From Stomoxys calcitrans (Eukaryota; Arthropoda; Insecta; Diptera; Muscidae), in the NCBI RefSeq assembly GCF_963082655.1, contig NC_081553.1, forward strand, positions 20,087,237-20,151,236: a stretch of 64,000 bases of DNA. Direction: 5' to 3'. The notes below the pieces were generated by a model, which saw only the letters and a list, made by a program, of their open reading frames with translations, was not told where the DNA came from and ran no database searches. The translations under genes were made by a program, and so were the position numbers. Positions 12,701-24,700 of this stretch are shown here, piece after piece (positions within the stretch are counted from its first letter, which is position 1; every line of letters starts with the position of its first letter).

Positions 12701-15700
12701 TTTCCCTAATGAATTTCAAGGTATTCAGAGAAACGAAGGCCTTATTTAAAATAATTTAATACTTTGCTTTGAATAATTTAAATAACCATTAGTTGCATAC
12801 TAACTGAGAGTGTCATGTTTTATGAAGTTAACAATCTGCTACGACAGGTATTTTGAAGGTTGAGAACATTAATTCAGAAACATTCTAAGCAAGTAGCAAA
12901 ATAAAAAGTATTTAATTTTACCAAAAGATTATTTAAACTTGACCTATAGAAGAAAAATTGAAATTTCTAATAACTCATTTAATATTGGTTTTTCTTTTTG
13001 GCTTTTTAGCTAATTTAGATTTAATTTTTTTATTTTACTTATTCATTTCCAAGTTCTACATCATGCCTTAAGTCACATGATTCAATCTTAAGATGACGAA
13101 CTTCCAAAGAAAAACATCACTTTTATGATTATGTCTTACACACACATTAGCCCTGGTTTATTACTGGATAATTAGCATTGGTTAAAGCAGTGAAAAACTC
13201 AAATTATCGAACCTCTCAGCGAACGCTGACCTCTTTGCTTATTTACTTTGCTTTGAAATGCGACAGTTGAAAAATGTATTCATTGACAACTAACATAATA
13301 AATTTATATAATGTAATCATGTTTTCATATAGTATACCTAAATCCAAATTTGTTTATATCACATTAGCATTTTAAATTTTCTTTAATTAAAAAGTATAGC
13401 CCGCTTTCAATTTGCGGTTGAGAATATTTACATGACTTTTGCAAAGAATCGGTTGTTGTGAATCCTCCTCACTAAAAGCAGTCAAACGAATTATTCACAA
13501 TTAAATGCATCAGTCCCACACGAGCGTGCATATCATTTAATAGCATTTCGTGAGGCCGGTACACTAAATGCTTCAAAACATTTTTTTGTTGTTGTTTTGA
13601 ATCAATTACAATTTGTCGTTTTTTTTCGTACTCAACTCTCCTTTGCCTATTGTTTGTTGGTAGTTTTTTTACTCTCTCGAAATTACTCTCAAAAGAAAAT
13701 TAAGCCACCTCTATTATAGTCAACCATAATACATCACACTTAATCTCAGACTCTTTACGCTTATCATAAGTTGTTGCTCTGATACTCTGAGACATGCATG
13801 TGGTGAGTGCTTGTCGTATTATGCCACCAGAAAACACAAGAGTCAGTGAAAGGGGTATTTAATGTCGTCACCGTTGGCAGATAAAGAGGCAAATACAGTG
13901 AGTTGGAAAAGGAGGAAGACTAAGTAACAAATATCAATACATCCACGGTAGATACATCATTTTATGGCCGATTCGGCTATAATTTTTCATGTGATGTACA
14001 CAAATGACCTCTATATATTTTTATGAAATTCTTTGATATTAGAAGATTCATATATTTTATGAATTATCAGAGAATTTTCATAAAATGAAGCATTCTATGA
14101 GTTTTAATAAATTCTAAGAATATTCATGTACTCTAAGAATAAATTCTACGAATTTTTATAAATTTTGGGAATCATCATAAATTCTCAGAATTTTCATAAA
14201 TTCTTAGAATTTTCATAAATTCCAAGAATTTTCATAAATTCCAAGAATTTTCATAAATTCCAAGAATTTTCATAAATTCCAAGAATTTTCATAAATTCCA
14301 AGAATATTCATAAATTCCAAGAATTTTCATAAATTCCAAGAAATTTCACTTCCAATTCCAAGAATTTTCATAAATTCCAAGAATTTTCATAAATTCCAAG
14401 AATTTTCATAAATTCCAAGTATTTTGATAAATTCCAAGAATTTTCATAAATTCTAAGAATTTTCATAAATTTTAAGAATTTTCATATATTCTATGAATTT
14501 TCGTAAATTCTATGAATTTTCGTAAATTCTATGAATTTTTCTAAATTCTATGAATTTTCCTAAATGCTATAAATTTTCGTAAATTCTATAAATTTTCGTA
14601 AATTCTATGAATTTTCGTAAATTCTTCGAATTTTCGTAAATTCTTCGAATTTTCGTAAATTCTTCGAAATTTCGTAAATTCTTCGAATTTTCGTAAATTC
14701 TTCGAATTTTCGTAAGTTCTTCAAATTTTCTGAAATTCTATGAATTTTCCTAAATGCTATGAAATTTCGTAAATTTTATCAATAGTCGTAAATTCCATGA
14801 ATTTTCGTATATTCTATGAATTTTCATATGAATTTCGTAAATTCTATTAATTTTCATAAATTCTATAAATTCTATAAATTTTCACAAATTCTAACAATTT
14901 TCAGAAATTCTATGAATTTTCATAAATTCTATGAATTTTCATAAATTCTATGAATTTTCATAAATTCTATGAATTTTCATAAATTTTATGAATTTTCATA
15001 AATTCTATGAATTTTCATAAATTCTATGAATTTTCGTAAATTCCATGAATTTTCATAAATTCTATGAATTTTCGTAAATTCCATGAATTTTCATAAATTC
15101 TATGAATTCTCATAAATTCTATGAATTTTCATAAATTCTATGCTTTCTCAAATTCTATGAATTTTCATAAATTCTATGAATTTCCATAAATTCTATGAAT
15201 TTCCATAAATTCTATGAATTTTCATAAATTGTTTGAATTTTCTTAAATCCTATAAATTTTCATAAATTCTTTGAATTTTCATAAATTCTATGAATTTTCA
15301 TAAATTCTGTAGCAGATGCTCAGTTCCCACAACCATTTATTTTTTATATATTGTAATATTTACACAAAACTATTTTGATTTTTGATTAAATTTATACAAT
15401 TTTTATTATTTTATGTTTTGATTGTTGTTCCAAATATTAAAATTAATGCGAATACTTTTTCAGTCAACTGTTATTATCACTCGAATGTTATGATTAAATT
15501 TTACACTCATTCAATATGATCTATCTCTTTTGCTCTTTATAAAAGTACTCATTCTCATTTTTGTTATGTCTTAGTTGTCACTCATGTAATATCATATATT
15601 TTCATTACTCTTACTCTCCATTAAACACTCATATGTACATGTAACAACTGTCCAACTCGATGAGAAATCTATATAAGAAAGAGTCCCTTGTAATTTAGAT

Positions 15701-18700
15701 TGATTCGATAGAAACTGCCGACTAATAAAGAACTTTAATTTTTAAGCGGAGCTTTACGGCGTTTTGTTTTTTTCATCGAACATAAAATTTGCCTAGACAG
15801 TTAATATCCAACTTAGACGCTTGTCGTCCGGTATGGGATATCTCTGTAACAGGCCATAAATATAAAATATCGATCTTAATCCAGCTAGGACGTTAATCGT
15901 TTGGCATGGATTAGACTTTATAAAAAAATATATAATCAATTAAAATTAAAATCTTGAGAAGGATAAATTCTCCCTTCCTTCAAAGGGGCATTTACTCCTT
16001 CTTCATTGGCGCCCAACAAAAACGAAAGAAATAAATTTGTCAATAAAAAAAAAAAATTGCTTTCAACATCGAGGAATCACAATTTCAAAAGTGCTATTGC
16101 ACGTGAATTAAACAAGCCTGCCGTTTTTCTATCATATGACGAAGTTGTGCTGTTTGTGGTCCCAGTGTTGTTGCTACAATCACATTTGTTTCTATCATCG
16201 ATATACACAACGCAGTCAACTTGGTCTTGTTGTTTTCTTAACAGTGCAGTTTTGTTGTTGTTTGGTCTGGTTTCGGAGCCCACAAGCAGTTTTTGTTGCT
16301 TTATCTAGACTTGGAGCCCACAAGCAGCTTTGTCGTTGCGTATTTTGATTTTGGAGCCCACAAGCAGTACCTGTTGTTGTTTGGCTCTCCATCACATTCT
16401 GTGTAACAGTGTTTGTTGTTGTTTCTCCAAATATTCGCACCTCATTTGTTCCAAATCACTCATCATTGCTTTATTAGTGGTGCTTTAAACCTCTCTCTCT
16501 TTCTCAAATATTACATTTGTAAAAGAGGCTTACGTGGATCCTCGCTCTTGAGTGTTTAAACAGGGTTTCCCAATATTAAGAAATACAAAAGTAAACGGGA
16601 TTTTCACAAAATGATACGAAGAAGTCCTAGAAATAATCCGGCGGTACCTGAAAGCCAATTAATTCCTCTAGGTGAAGAAAATAATTCTTCTACACCACTT
16701 TCTTCGCAATCTCAACAAGCGACTGCAAACAATAACAATCAAATTAACGAACAATTGGCTCGAAACGACGAGGCGTCTCTTTCAAAGCAGGCACAGAGAA
16801 CATCATCTTCAGCTAATGGTCTTCCAGGTAGTAGCTCTACGGGAGCCAGATCTGTTTCAAACCAGATCCCTATGGGTTATCCGCCAACTCAGCCCAATAT
16901 AGTGTTGAGTGACGCCCAATTTAGACAACTGTTGGGAGGTGTCTCAAACAGACAGGACACTAAAGCCACTTTCAGCAATTGTACTGCGAGATTTTCTGGT
17001 GGACGCAATTCCACAAAAGTTGAGGATTTTCTGGCCACTATACTGGTGTATAAAGACGCCGAAAATATATCAGATTTCCTAGCGCTAACTAGCCTTCCAT
17101 TGCTCCTAGAAGGCTATGCATCTACGTGGTGGCAAGGGGTTCAGAATGAAGCCCGAACATTTAATGACGCCGTAGATTTGTTGAAGAAATCTTTTGCACC
17201 CATAAAACCTGACTGGAGAATATTTAATGAATTATGTCAGGAAAAGCAAAAGTCATTTGAATCTACAGATATGTTTGTGTGCAGAAAGCGGCGACTTTTC
17301 GCACAATTATCCGAAAAAGTATCCGAAAAAACTATGCTAGATATGTTATTCGGTCAGTTAAGCTTGCAAATCCGAGGGAAAGTTAGCAGAGATAGCGTAC
17401 GCACCTTCCAGGATCTGTTACAGCAAGCCAGGGAAATAGAAATGACTATCTCTGAAAACAGACAGGACACCAAGGAATCTAAGCCGAAACACTCAGAAAA
17501 TGTAGAAAAGCCCTGTTTACGTTGCACGTACTGCAGAAAGAAGAATCATCTGGCAGAAAACTGTTTTAAAAAAATAGAGGCTGAGAAACATAAACACGTT
17601 AAAGTCTCAGAGACGAAAATTAACTGTTATGGTTGTGGTGCGGAAGGATATTACCGCTCAAATTGTCCAAATTGTAACAAGGACTCTAATAATGTTAAAG
17701 AGCAAGCTCTGGACTTTAATTCGTTACATACTCCATTGGTTGGAAGTGATGTTCCTTTGGTTGATGTCAATATTAATGGTCTAAATGGAGAAGCTTATCT
17801 TGATACCGCGGCCAGAACAAGTGTCGCTGGATTTTTATTGTACCAAAAATTGATTCAAAAGGGGATCCCATTTCAGAAAGTCAATGCCGAAATAGTTTTA
17901 GCCGATGGCATAGCCCGAAACGAGGTGGTGTACTCGACATTGGTTGACATAATTATAGGCAAACGATTCAAAAAGATTCGGTTCATATGCTTGCCAAACG
18001 CCATTGGAAACAGGACACTGTTGGGTGTCGATTTCCTAAAAGAATGTGGCATGGTCTTAGATTTAGCTCAGCATACGTGGTATTTCAAAGACGACCCGAA
18101 ACAAATATTTAGTTTTAAATCACATTCCTCTGTGCTGAAAACTAGTATATCTATGGTGGAGAAAATCCAAGAAAAACCTGAAGAGTTGGACGCATTTTTA
18201 TCTTGGTTCGAGAACAAAAACAACGAATATTCGCCTGGTGGCATTAATAAAATATTTGAAAGTTCAATCCCAGATGATATCGAGACTCCCAAAAATTCTG
18301 AATTATTTCCTCCACTCAAGAAAACGAGATATGAGAGCTATTGTGACGAAATATTTACATCGTTGGAACTTAACTCGTTCGATATCAAACTACGATCGAA
18401 TGAAGGTCTCCATTTAAAAGAAAGTCAAAAAGTCGTTTTAAATAAACTGCTGTTGGATGAATGTAATATATTTGATGACATCCAAATACCCATATCCAAA
18501 GTCGAACACCACATCAAAACAGAAAATCACGAACCGATTTCGAATCCTCCATATAGACTATCTCCAAAAATGAAGATTCTACTAAAGCAGGAACTGGAAA
18601 AGATGCTAGAAAGCGGAATAATTGAGGAAACTGAATCACCTTGGTCATTTCCGGTGGTAATAATTCCTAAGAAAGATGGCACTGTCAGGTTATGTGTAGA

Positions 18701-21700
18701 CTATCGTCGTCTCAATGCAATCACAACAACCGACACATATCCGCTTCCCCGAATCGACGACCTCTTGCACGCAGCCAAAACAACTCCTTTTATGTCCACA
18801 CTTGACCTTCGTTCAGGATATTGGCAAATAAAGTTAGCCGAAAAAGACAGATTGAAAACTGCTTTCACAACTCCATTCGGAATCTATGTTTTTAATCGTA
18901 TGCCGTTTGGTTTGAAGAATGCGCCGGCAACCTTTCAGCGGCTTATTGACAAATTTAAAGCCAGTTTACCAGACATTTTAATTTTGGCATATCTCGACGA
19001 TATCATTATATGCTCAAAAGATTTTCAATCCCATATATCTGAGCTTAAGCAAACTTTTCAAAGGCTTAAGAATTTCGGCTTTCGATTACACAGAGAGAAA
19101 TGTTCCTTTTGTAAATCGGAGGTAAAATACCTCGGGCATATTCTCACGAGACACGGCTTGGAAGTAGATAAAGAAAAGACCGATGCAATAAACAATCGGC
19201 CCAATCCGAAAACTGCTAAAGAAGTTCTGTCATTTATGCAGACTTGCTCTTGGTATAGGCGTTTTATACCCTCCTTCGCAAATATAGCAAAGCCTTTATC
19301 GGACCTTACCAAAAAGAATGCAAAATGGAACTGGGGAGAAAAACAGCAAGAAGCTTTCAATACGTTAAAGAGAATGTTAACGTCACCACCCATTTTACAA
19401 CAGGTTAACGAAGAACTGCCCTTCGTCCTCAAAACCGATGCGAGCAATTACGCGCTTGGGGCTGTTTTGCTCCAGGGGGAGAAAGAATCCGAAAGAACCA
19501 TAGAGTATGCCAGCCGCTTACTGTTACCCGCTGAAAGAAATTATTCAACCACAGAACGGGAGGCACTTGCCGTGGTTTGGGCTGTGCAAAAGTTCAGAGG
19601 ATACATTGAAGGTTCCGAAGTTTTAATACTGACAGATCACCAACCCCTAAAATGGCTATTCAGCCTAAAAAGTCCAACAGGCCGTCTGGCGAGATGGGCC
19701 TTATTGTTACAGACTTTCAATATTAAACTTGCATATACGCCTGCTCGACAAAATTGTGTGGCTGATACACTATCAAGACCACCATGTCATCATAGCGAGG
19801 TGAAGTGTGAATGTTTATCGATACACATTGACTTCCCGAGAAAAGGAGCGGAAGAATTTCGGAAATTACAATTGGAAGACCCAGATCTACAGCCCATAAT
19901 AAAGTCTTTTGAGGATAATGACGAAAATACGCTTAGATATACAGATAGGGGCTATATAATGTTAGACGGCGTGCTATATCGATATTGTGCAGAGGAAGAT
20001 AGTGAGAACGGTCAACTAGTCGTTCCGAAATCCATGCGTAAAGAAGTCTTATATAATTATCACGATGTTCCAACAGCAGGCCATTATGGGATCGAAAGGA
20101 CAATAAACCGAATAACTCAGCTTTATTATTGGCCAAAAATGAGGAAAGACATATCTGAATATGTAAAAGACTGCATTGAGTGTAAGCGCTACAAGCCATC
20201 TAATATGAAACCCGCAGGTCTTGTCCAAACCGTCAATAGTAAAAAACGATTTGAAACCATTGCAATTGACCTATTTGGTCCACTACCACGAACCTCAAAA
20301 GGTAATCAATGGATTTTTATTATAGAAGATCTTTGCAGTCGGTGGACTGAACTTTTTTCTCTCAAAGAAGCTTCTGCTGAAAAGTGTGCTCTTATATTGC
20401 TCAACGAAGTACTCTTAAGATATGGAATACCCCGCAGAATTCACTCGGATAATGGACCACAATTTGTATCCGCAGTCATGCAGAAGTTATGCTACTGTTT
20501 GGGAATCCGCCAAACTTTCACACCAGTTTACCACCCGGAAGCCAATCCGGTCGAACGTAAAAATAGAGACCTTAAGGTGCAACTTTCTATCTGTGTCAAG
20601 CGTGCCCATACCACTTGGGACTTAAATCTGGCATCTATACGATTTGCAATGAATTCATCAAAATGTGCTACAACTGGCTACTCAGCAGCTTATCTTACAT
20701 TTGGCAGAGAATTGAGAACACCATTTGAAGTACAAAATGATTTAAGGGCGATTGTTAGAGCTGAAAATTTTGTACCACAAATAACTCCACATTTAGTTCG
20801 TTTAGCTGATTCCTTAACATTAGCCAGAGAAGCAGAAGAACAAATGCAGGACAAAAATAAATTGTATGCAGACATGAAAAGATGTCCTCAAAAAGAAATT
20901 AATGTTGGAGATAAGGTTTTAGTTGCCACTCACATCCTTAGCAAAAAGTCTAGCAATATTACTTCGAAATTTGTGCCTCGACGTGATGGACCCTTCATCG
21001 TTATAGCAAAGCACGGATCTTCGTGTTATACCATTGCATCAGTGGATACACCCGATAAGCCAATAGGAACTTTTCATACATCCGACATAACGCTGTACGG
21101 AGGTCATGACGACAATCCGATCTACGAAAGGACACATGGAGCTCGTCAGAAGGTGCCAAAAAGAGCAACAGACAACAAAGAAATAACAACCGACCACGTT
21201 CATGCAACAAACAACGAAGAAACAACAGACCATTCGCATGAAACAAACAAAGAAACAACAAAAGGTTATTCCTATGCAACACGCCAGCAACATACCCAAA
21301 GACGATCCCTACGGCAGAGGAAACAAATATTAAAAAACGCCTAAGTTCTAAAGGTGCTGCCACATCATCGGGACGATTTCTGAGGCAGAGGGGGAGTGTG
21401 TAGCAGATGCTCAGTTCCCACAACCATTTATTTTTTATATATTGTAATATTTACACAAAACTATTTTGATTTTTGATTAAATTTATACAATTTTTATTAT
21501 TTTATGTTTTGATTGTTGTTCCAAATATTAAAATTAATGCGAATACTTTTTCAGTCAACTGTTATTATCACTCGAATGTTATGATTAAATTTTACACTCA
21601 TTCAATATGATCTATCTCTTTTGCTCTTTATAAAAGTACTCATTCTCATTTTTGTTATGTCTTAGTTGTCACTCATGTAATATCATATATTTTCATTACT

Positions 21701-24700
21701 CTTACTCTCCATTAAACACTCATATGTACATGTAACAACTGTCCAACTCGATGAGAAATCTATATAAGAAAGAGTCCCTTGTAATTTAGATTGATTCGAT
21801 AGAAACTGCCGACTAATAAAGAACTTTAATTTTTAAGCGGAGCTTTACGGCGTTTTGTTTTTTTCATCGAACATAAAATTTGCCTAGACAGTTAATATCC
21901 AACTTAGACGCTTGTCGTCCGGTATGGGATATCTCTGTAACAGGCCATAAATATAAAATATCGATCTTAATCCAGCTAGGACGTTAATCGTTTGGCATGG
22001 ATTAGACTTTATAAAAAAATATATAATCAATTAAAATTAAAATCTTGAGAAGGATAAATTCTCCCTTCCTTCAAAGGGGCATTTACTCCTTCTTCAATTC
22101 TATGAATTTTCATAAATTCTATAATTTTTCATAAATTCTATGAATTTTCATAAATTCTATAATTTTTCATAAATTCTATGAATTTTCTTAAATTCTTTGA
22201 ATTTTCATAAATTCTATGAATTTTCATAAATTCTATAAATTTTCATAAATTCTATGAATTTTCATAAGTTCTATGAATTTTCATAAATGCTATGAATTTT
22301 CATAAATTCTATAAATTTTCATAAATTCTATAAATTTTCATAAATTCTATAAATTTTCATAAATTCTATAAATTTTCATAAATTCTAATAATTTTCAGAA
22401 ATTCTATGAATTTTCATAAATTCTATGAATTTTCATAAATTCTATGAATTTTCATAAATTCTATGAATTTTCATAAATTCTTTGAATTTTCATAAATTCT
22501 ATGAATTTTCATAAATTCTATGAATTTTCTAAACAATGAATTTTCTAACTTCTATGAATTTTCATAAATTCTATAAATTTTAATAAACTCTATGAATTTT
22601 CATAAATTCTATGACTTTTCATAAATTCTATGAATTTTCATAAATTCTATGAATTTTCATAAATTCTATAATTTTCCTAAATGCTATGAATTTTCGAAAA
22701 TTCTATAAATTTTCGTAAATTCTATGAATTTTCTAAATTCTATGAATTCTCATCAATTCTATAAATTTTCAATAACTCTACGAATTTTAACAAACTATTA
22801 ACTTTCATAAATTTCAAAAATTTCATAAATTTTTATAATTTTCAAAAATTTCATGAATTTTTATAAATTGATGAATTGATATACATTTTAATAAATTGTC
22901 TGTAAATTCATCAATTTTATGAATTTTATTAAATTTACAAACTTCCATTAATTCAATAAATTTTTGTTAATTCTTTGAATCCATACATTTTTGTTAATTC
23001 TTTGATTCTATAAATTTTTCTTAATTAAATATTTTTCTCATATCCTACATTTCATGAATTTTAATAAATTCTATGAATTTTCTTAAATTCTTTAAATTTT
23101 CAAAACTGTGATTATTCATAAATATTATTAATGTTGATATACCATGAAATTCCATAAATTTTTATAAATTGCATGAACTTTTATAAATTTTTATAAATTT
23201 TGTGAACTTATATAAATTTTATGTATTTGAATTAATTGTCTGTAAACTCATCAATTCTATGAATTTTCCTATATATTTTCGTTAATTCTTCGATTCCATA
23301 ATTTTTTGTTAATTTAATATTTTCTTTATATCCTACATTTTATGAATTTTCATAAATATTATGAATTTTCAAAAATGTTAACAATTTCTTGTATTTCTTG
23401 GTAATCATTGAGCTTGAAGTCTCGAATTCGCAGTAATATTCTAAAAATTTCATAAATTCTATAAATTTTCATTGCAAATTGCAAATTTTGCCCATGAACA
23501 TTCCACTAAGGAACAGGGGCAAACTTCTCGCATATCAATGAGTGCAGTCCCATTCAAGTTTAAGCTCAATGATAAGGGGCCTCCTTTTTATAGCCGAGTC
23601 CGAACGGGGAGCCGCAGTGCGACACCTTTGTGGAGAGAAGTTTTACATGGCATAGTACCTCACAAATGTCGCGAGCATTAGGAGGGGAAACCACCGCTGA
23701 AAATTTTTTCTGATGGTCTTGCCAGGATTCGAACCCAGGCGTTCAGCATCGTAGGCGGACATGCTAACCTCTGCGCTAAATTTTCATTACCTCTATAAAA
23801 ATTTAATTTTCATAAATCCCATGAATTTTTATAAATCGCATGAATTTTAAAAAATTTCATGAATTTTTATGCATATCATGAATTTTGATAAATTGACTGT
23901 TATTTCATTTCTATGAATTCTCTTAAATTCAATTTGATTAATTCTATGAAGTTTTCCTAATTCTTTCATTCTGTTAATATTCCTTAATTTAATATGTTAT
24001 GCAAATGTTTATATTTCTCGAAAATGTTGATCAATTTATTCATTTTTACGAAATTCTTTTTAAATTATTACTCTACATTAATTTCTAAACTTAAATGATT
24101 TTTTAGAATACTTCGTTCCTATACTCACTCACTCATCTGCATATGTATAAAAGTTTTATACCTTTTTCCTGACTTACTGGCGTTTGCAATTTAAAATGTT
24201 CTTCTTAAGTATGCAAAAATAGCCGTTTCCACGTAAATACACTTTTATATACCTTTTTTATTATCCAAACATAATAAAAAAGACATTTTTACTTGTCAGC
24301 CACAATGTCACAAAGTTGCCGAGTGATACTTAGTCAACTTCTCCGAATGCCTTGAGGAGAAAGGCGAGTAATGTGTTCACCTATTTGTGTATTAATTGCA
24401 CCTATGCAAACATATCCGTTGCCTGTCATTCTTAGCCGATTTTTTTGTTTGTGAAAATCCTTCAAAAGCACAATAATATTGTCAAGATTAGACAAAATAA
24501 ATTGTTGCTATCAAAAGGCAGACGGACGGACAGACGATGGATATCTTTTTGGACTATCAAAATCAGCCCACCATAGCCTTCGCCACCAACACCTCTAGCG
24601 TTGCCCACTTCATATAAGAAGATATCAACCGTAAATTATAGGAATTTTGTCATTTGACAGTGACAGTAATAACAACGACGACAACGTCATCGAGTGAAAA

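Larger units (their letters stand above)
15308..22096 (+). mobile_element. Complete Ty3/gypsy-type LTR retrotransposon
   Basis: A 6789-bp element inserted in the 19-bp satellite. It has two 698-bp LTRs (TG...CA), a primer binding site, one open gag-pol frame and a purine-rich tract before the 3' LTR. The 4-bp duplication ATTC (15304-15307 and 22097-22100) marks the insertion. There is no env frame: 54 bp separate the stop codon from the 3' LTR. The LTRs look identical on reading, so insertion was recent. The gag-pol layout and the NPVER integrase motif suggest an mdg3/Blastopia-like lineage, but that lineage call is tentative. Confidence 0.95.

Noticed and set aside
16006..16348. Small frames in the retrotransposon leader
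   Set aside because: They overlap the primer site and short leader repeats and show no gag-like features; the gag-pol start at 16611 is clear.
21345..21398. Possible env gene of the retroelement
   Set aside because: Only 54 bp lie between the pol stop and the 3' LTR; no envelope-like frame exists, so it is a retrotransposon.
21001..21423. Minus-strand frames of 86-140 codons over the 3' end of gag-pol
   Set aside because: Antisense shadows of the repetitive Thr/Glu/Asn-rich tail; no family similarity.
23700..23780. A tRNA gene (GATTCGAACCC with an A-box-like word)
   Set aside because: The tRNA-like part is the head of a repeated SINE; the acceptor stem does not close and the same module recurs at 30090 and 42660.
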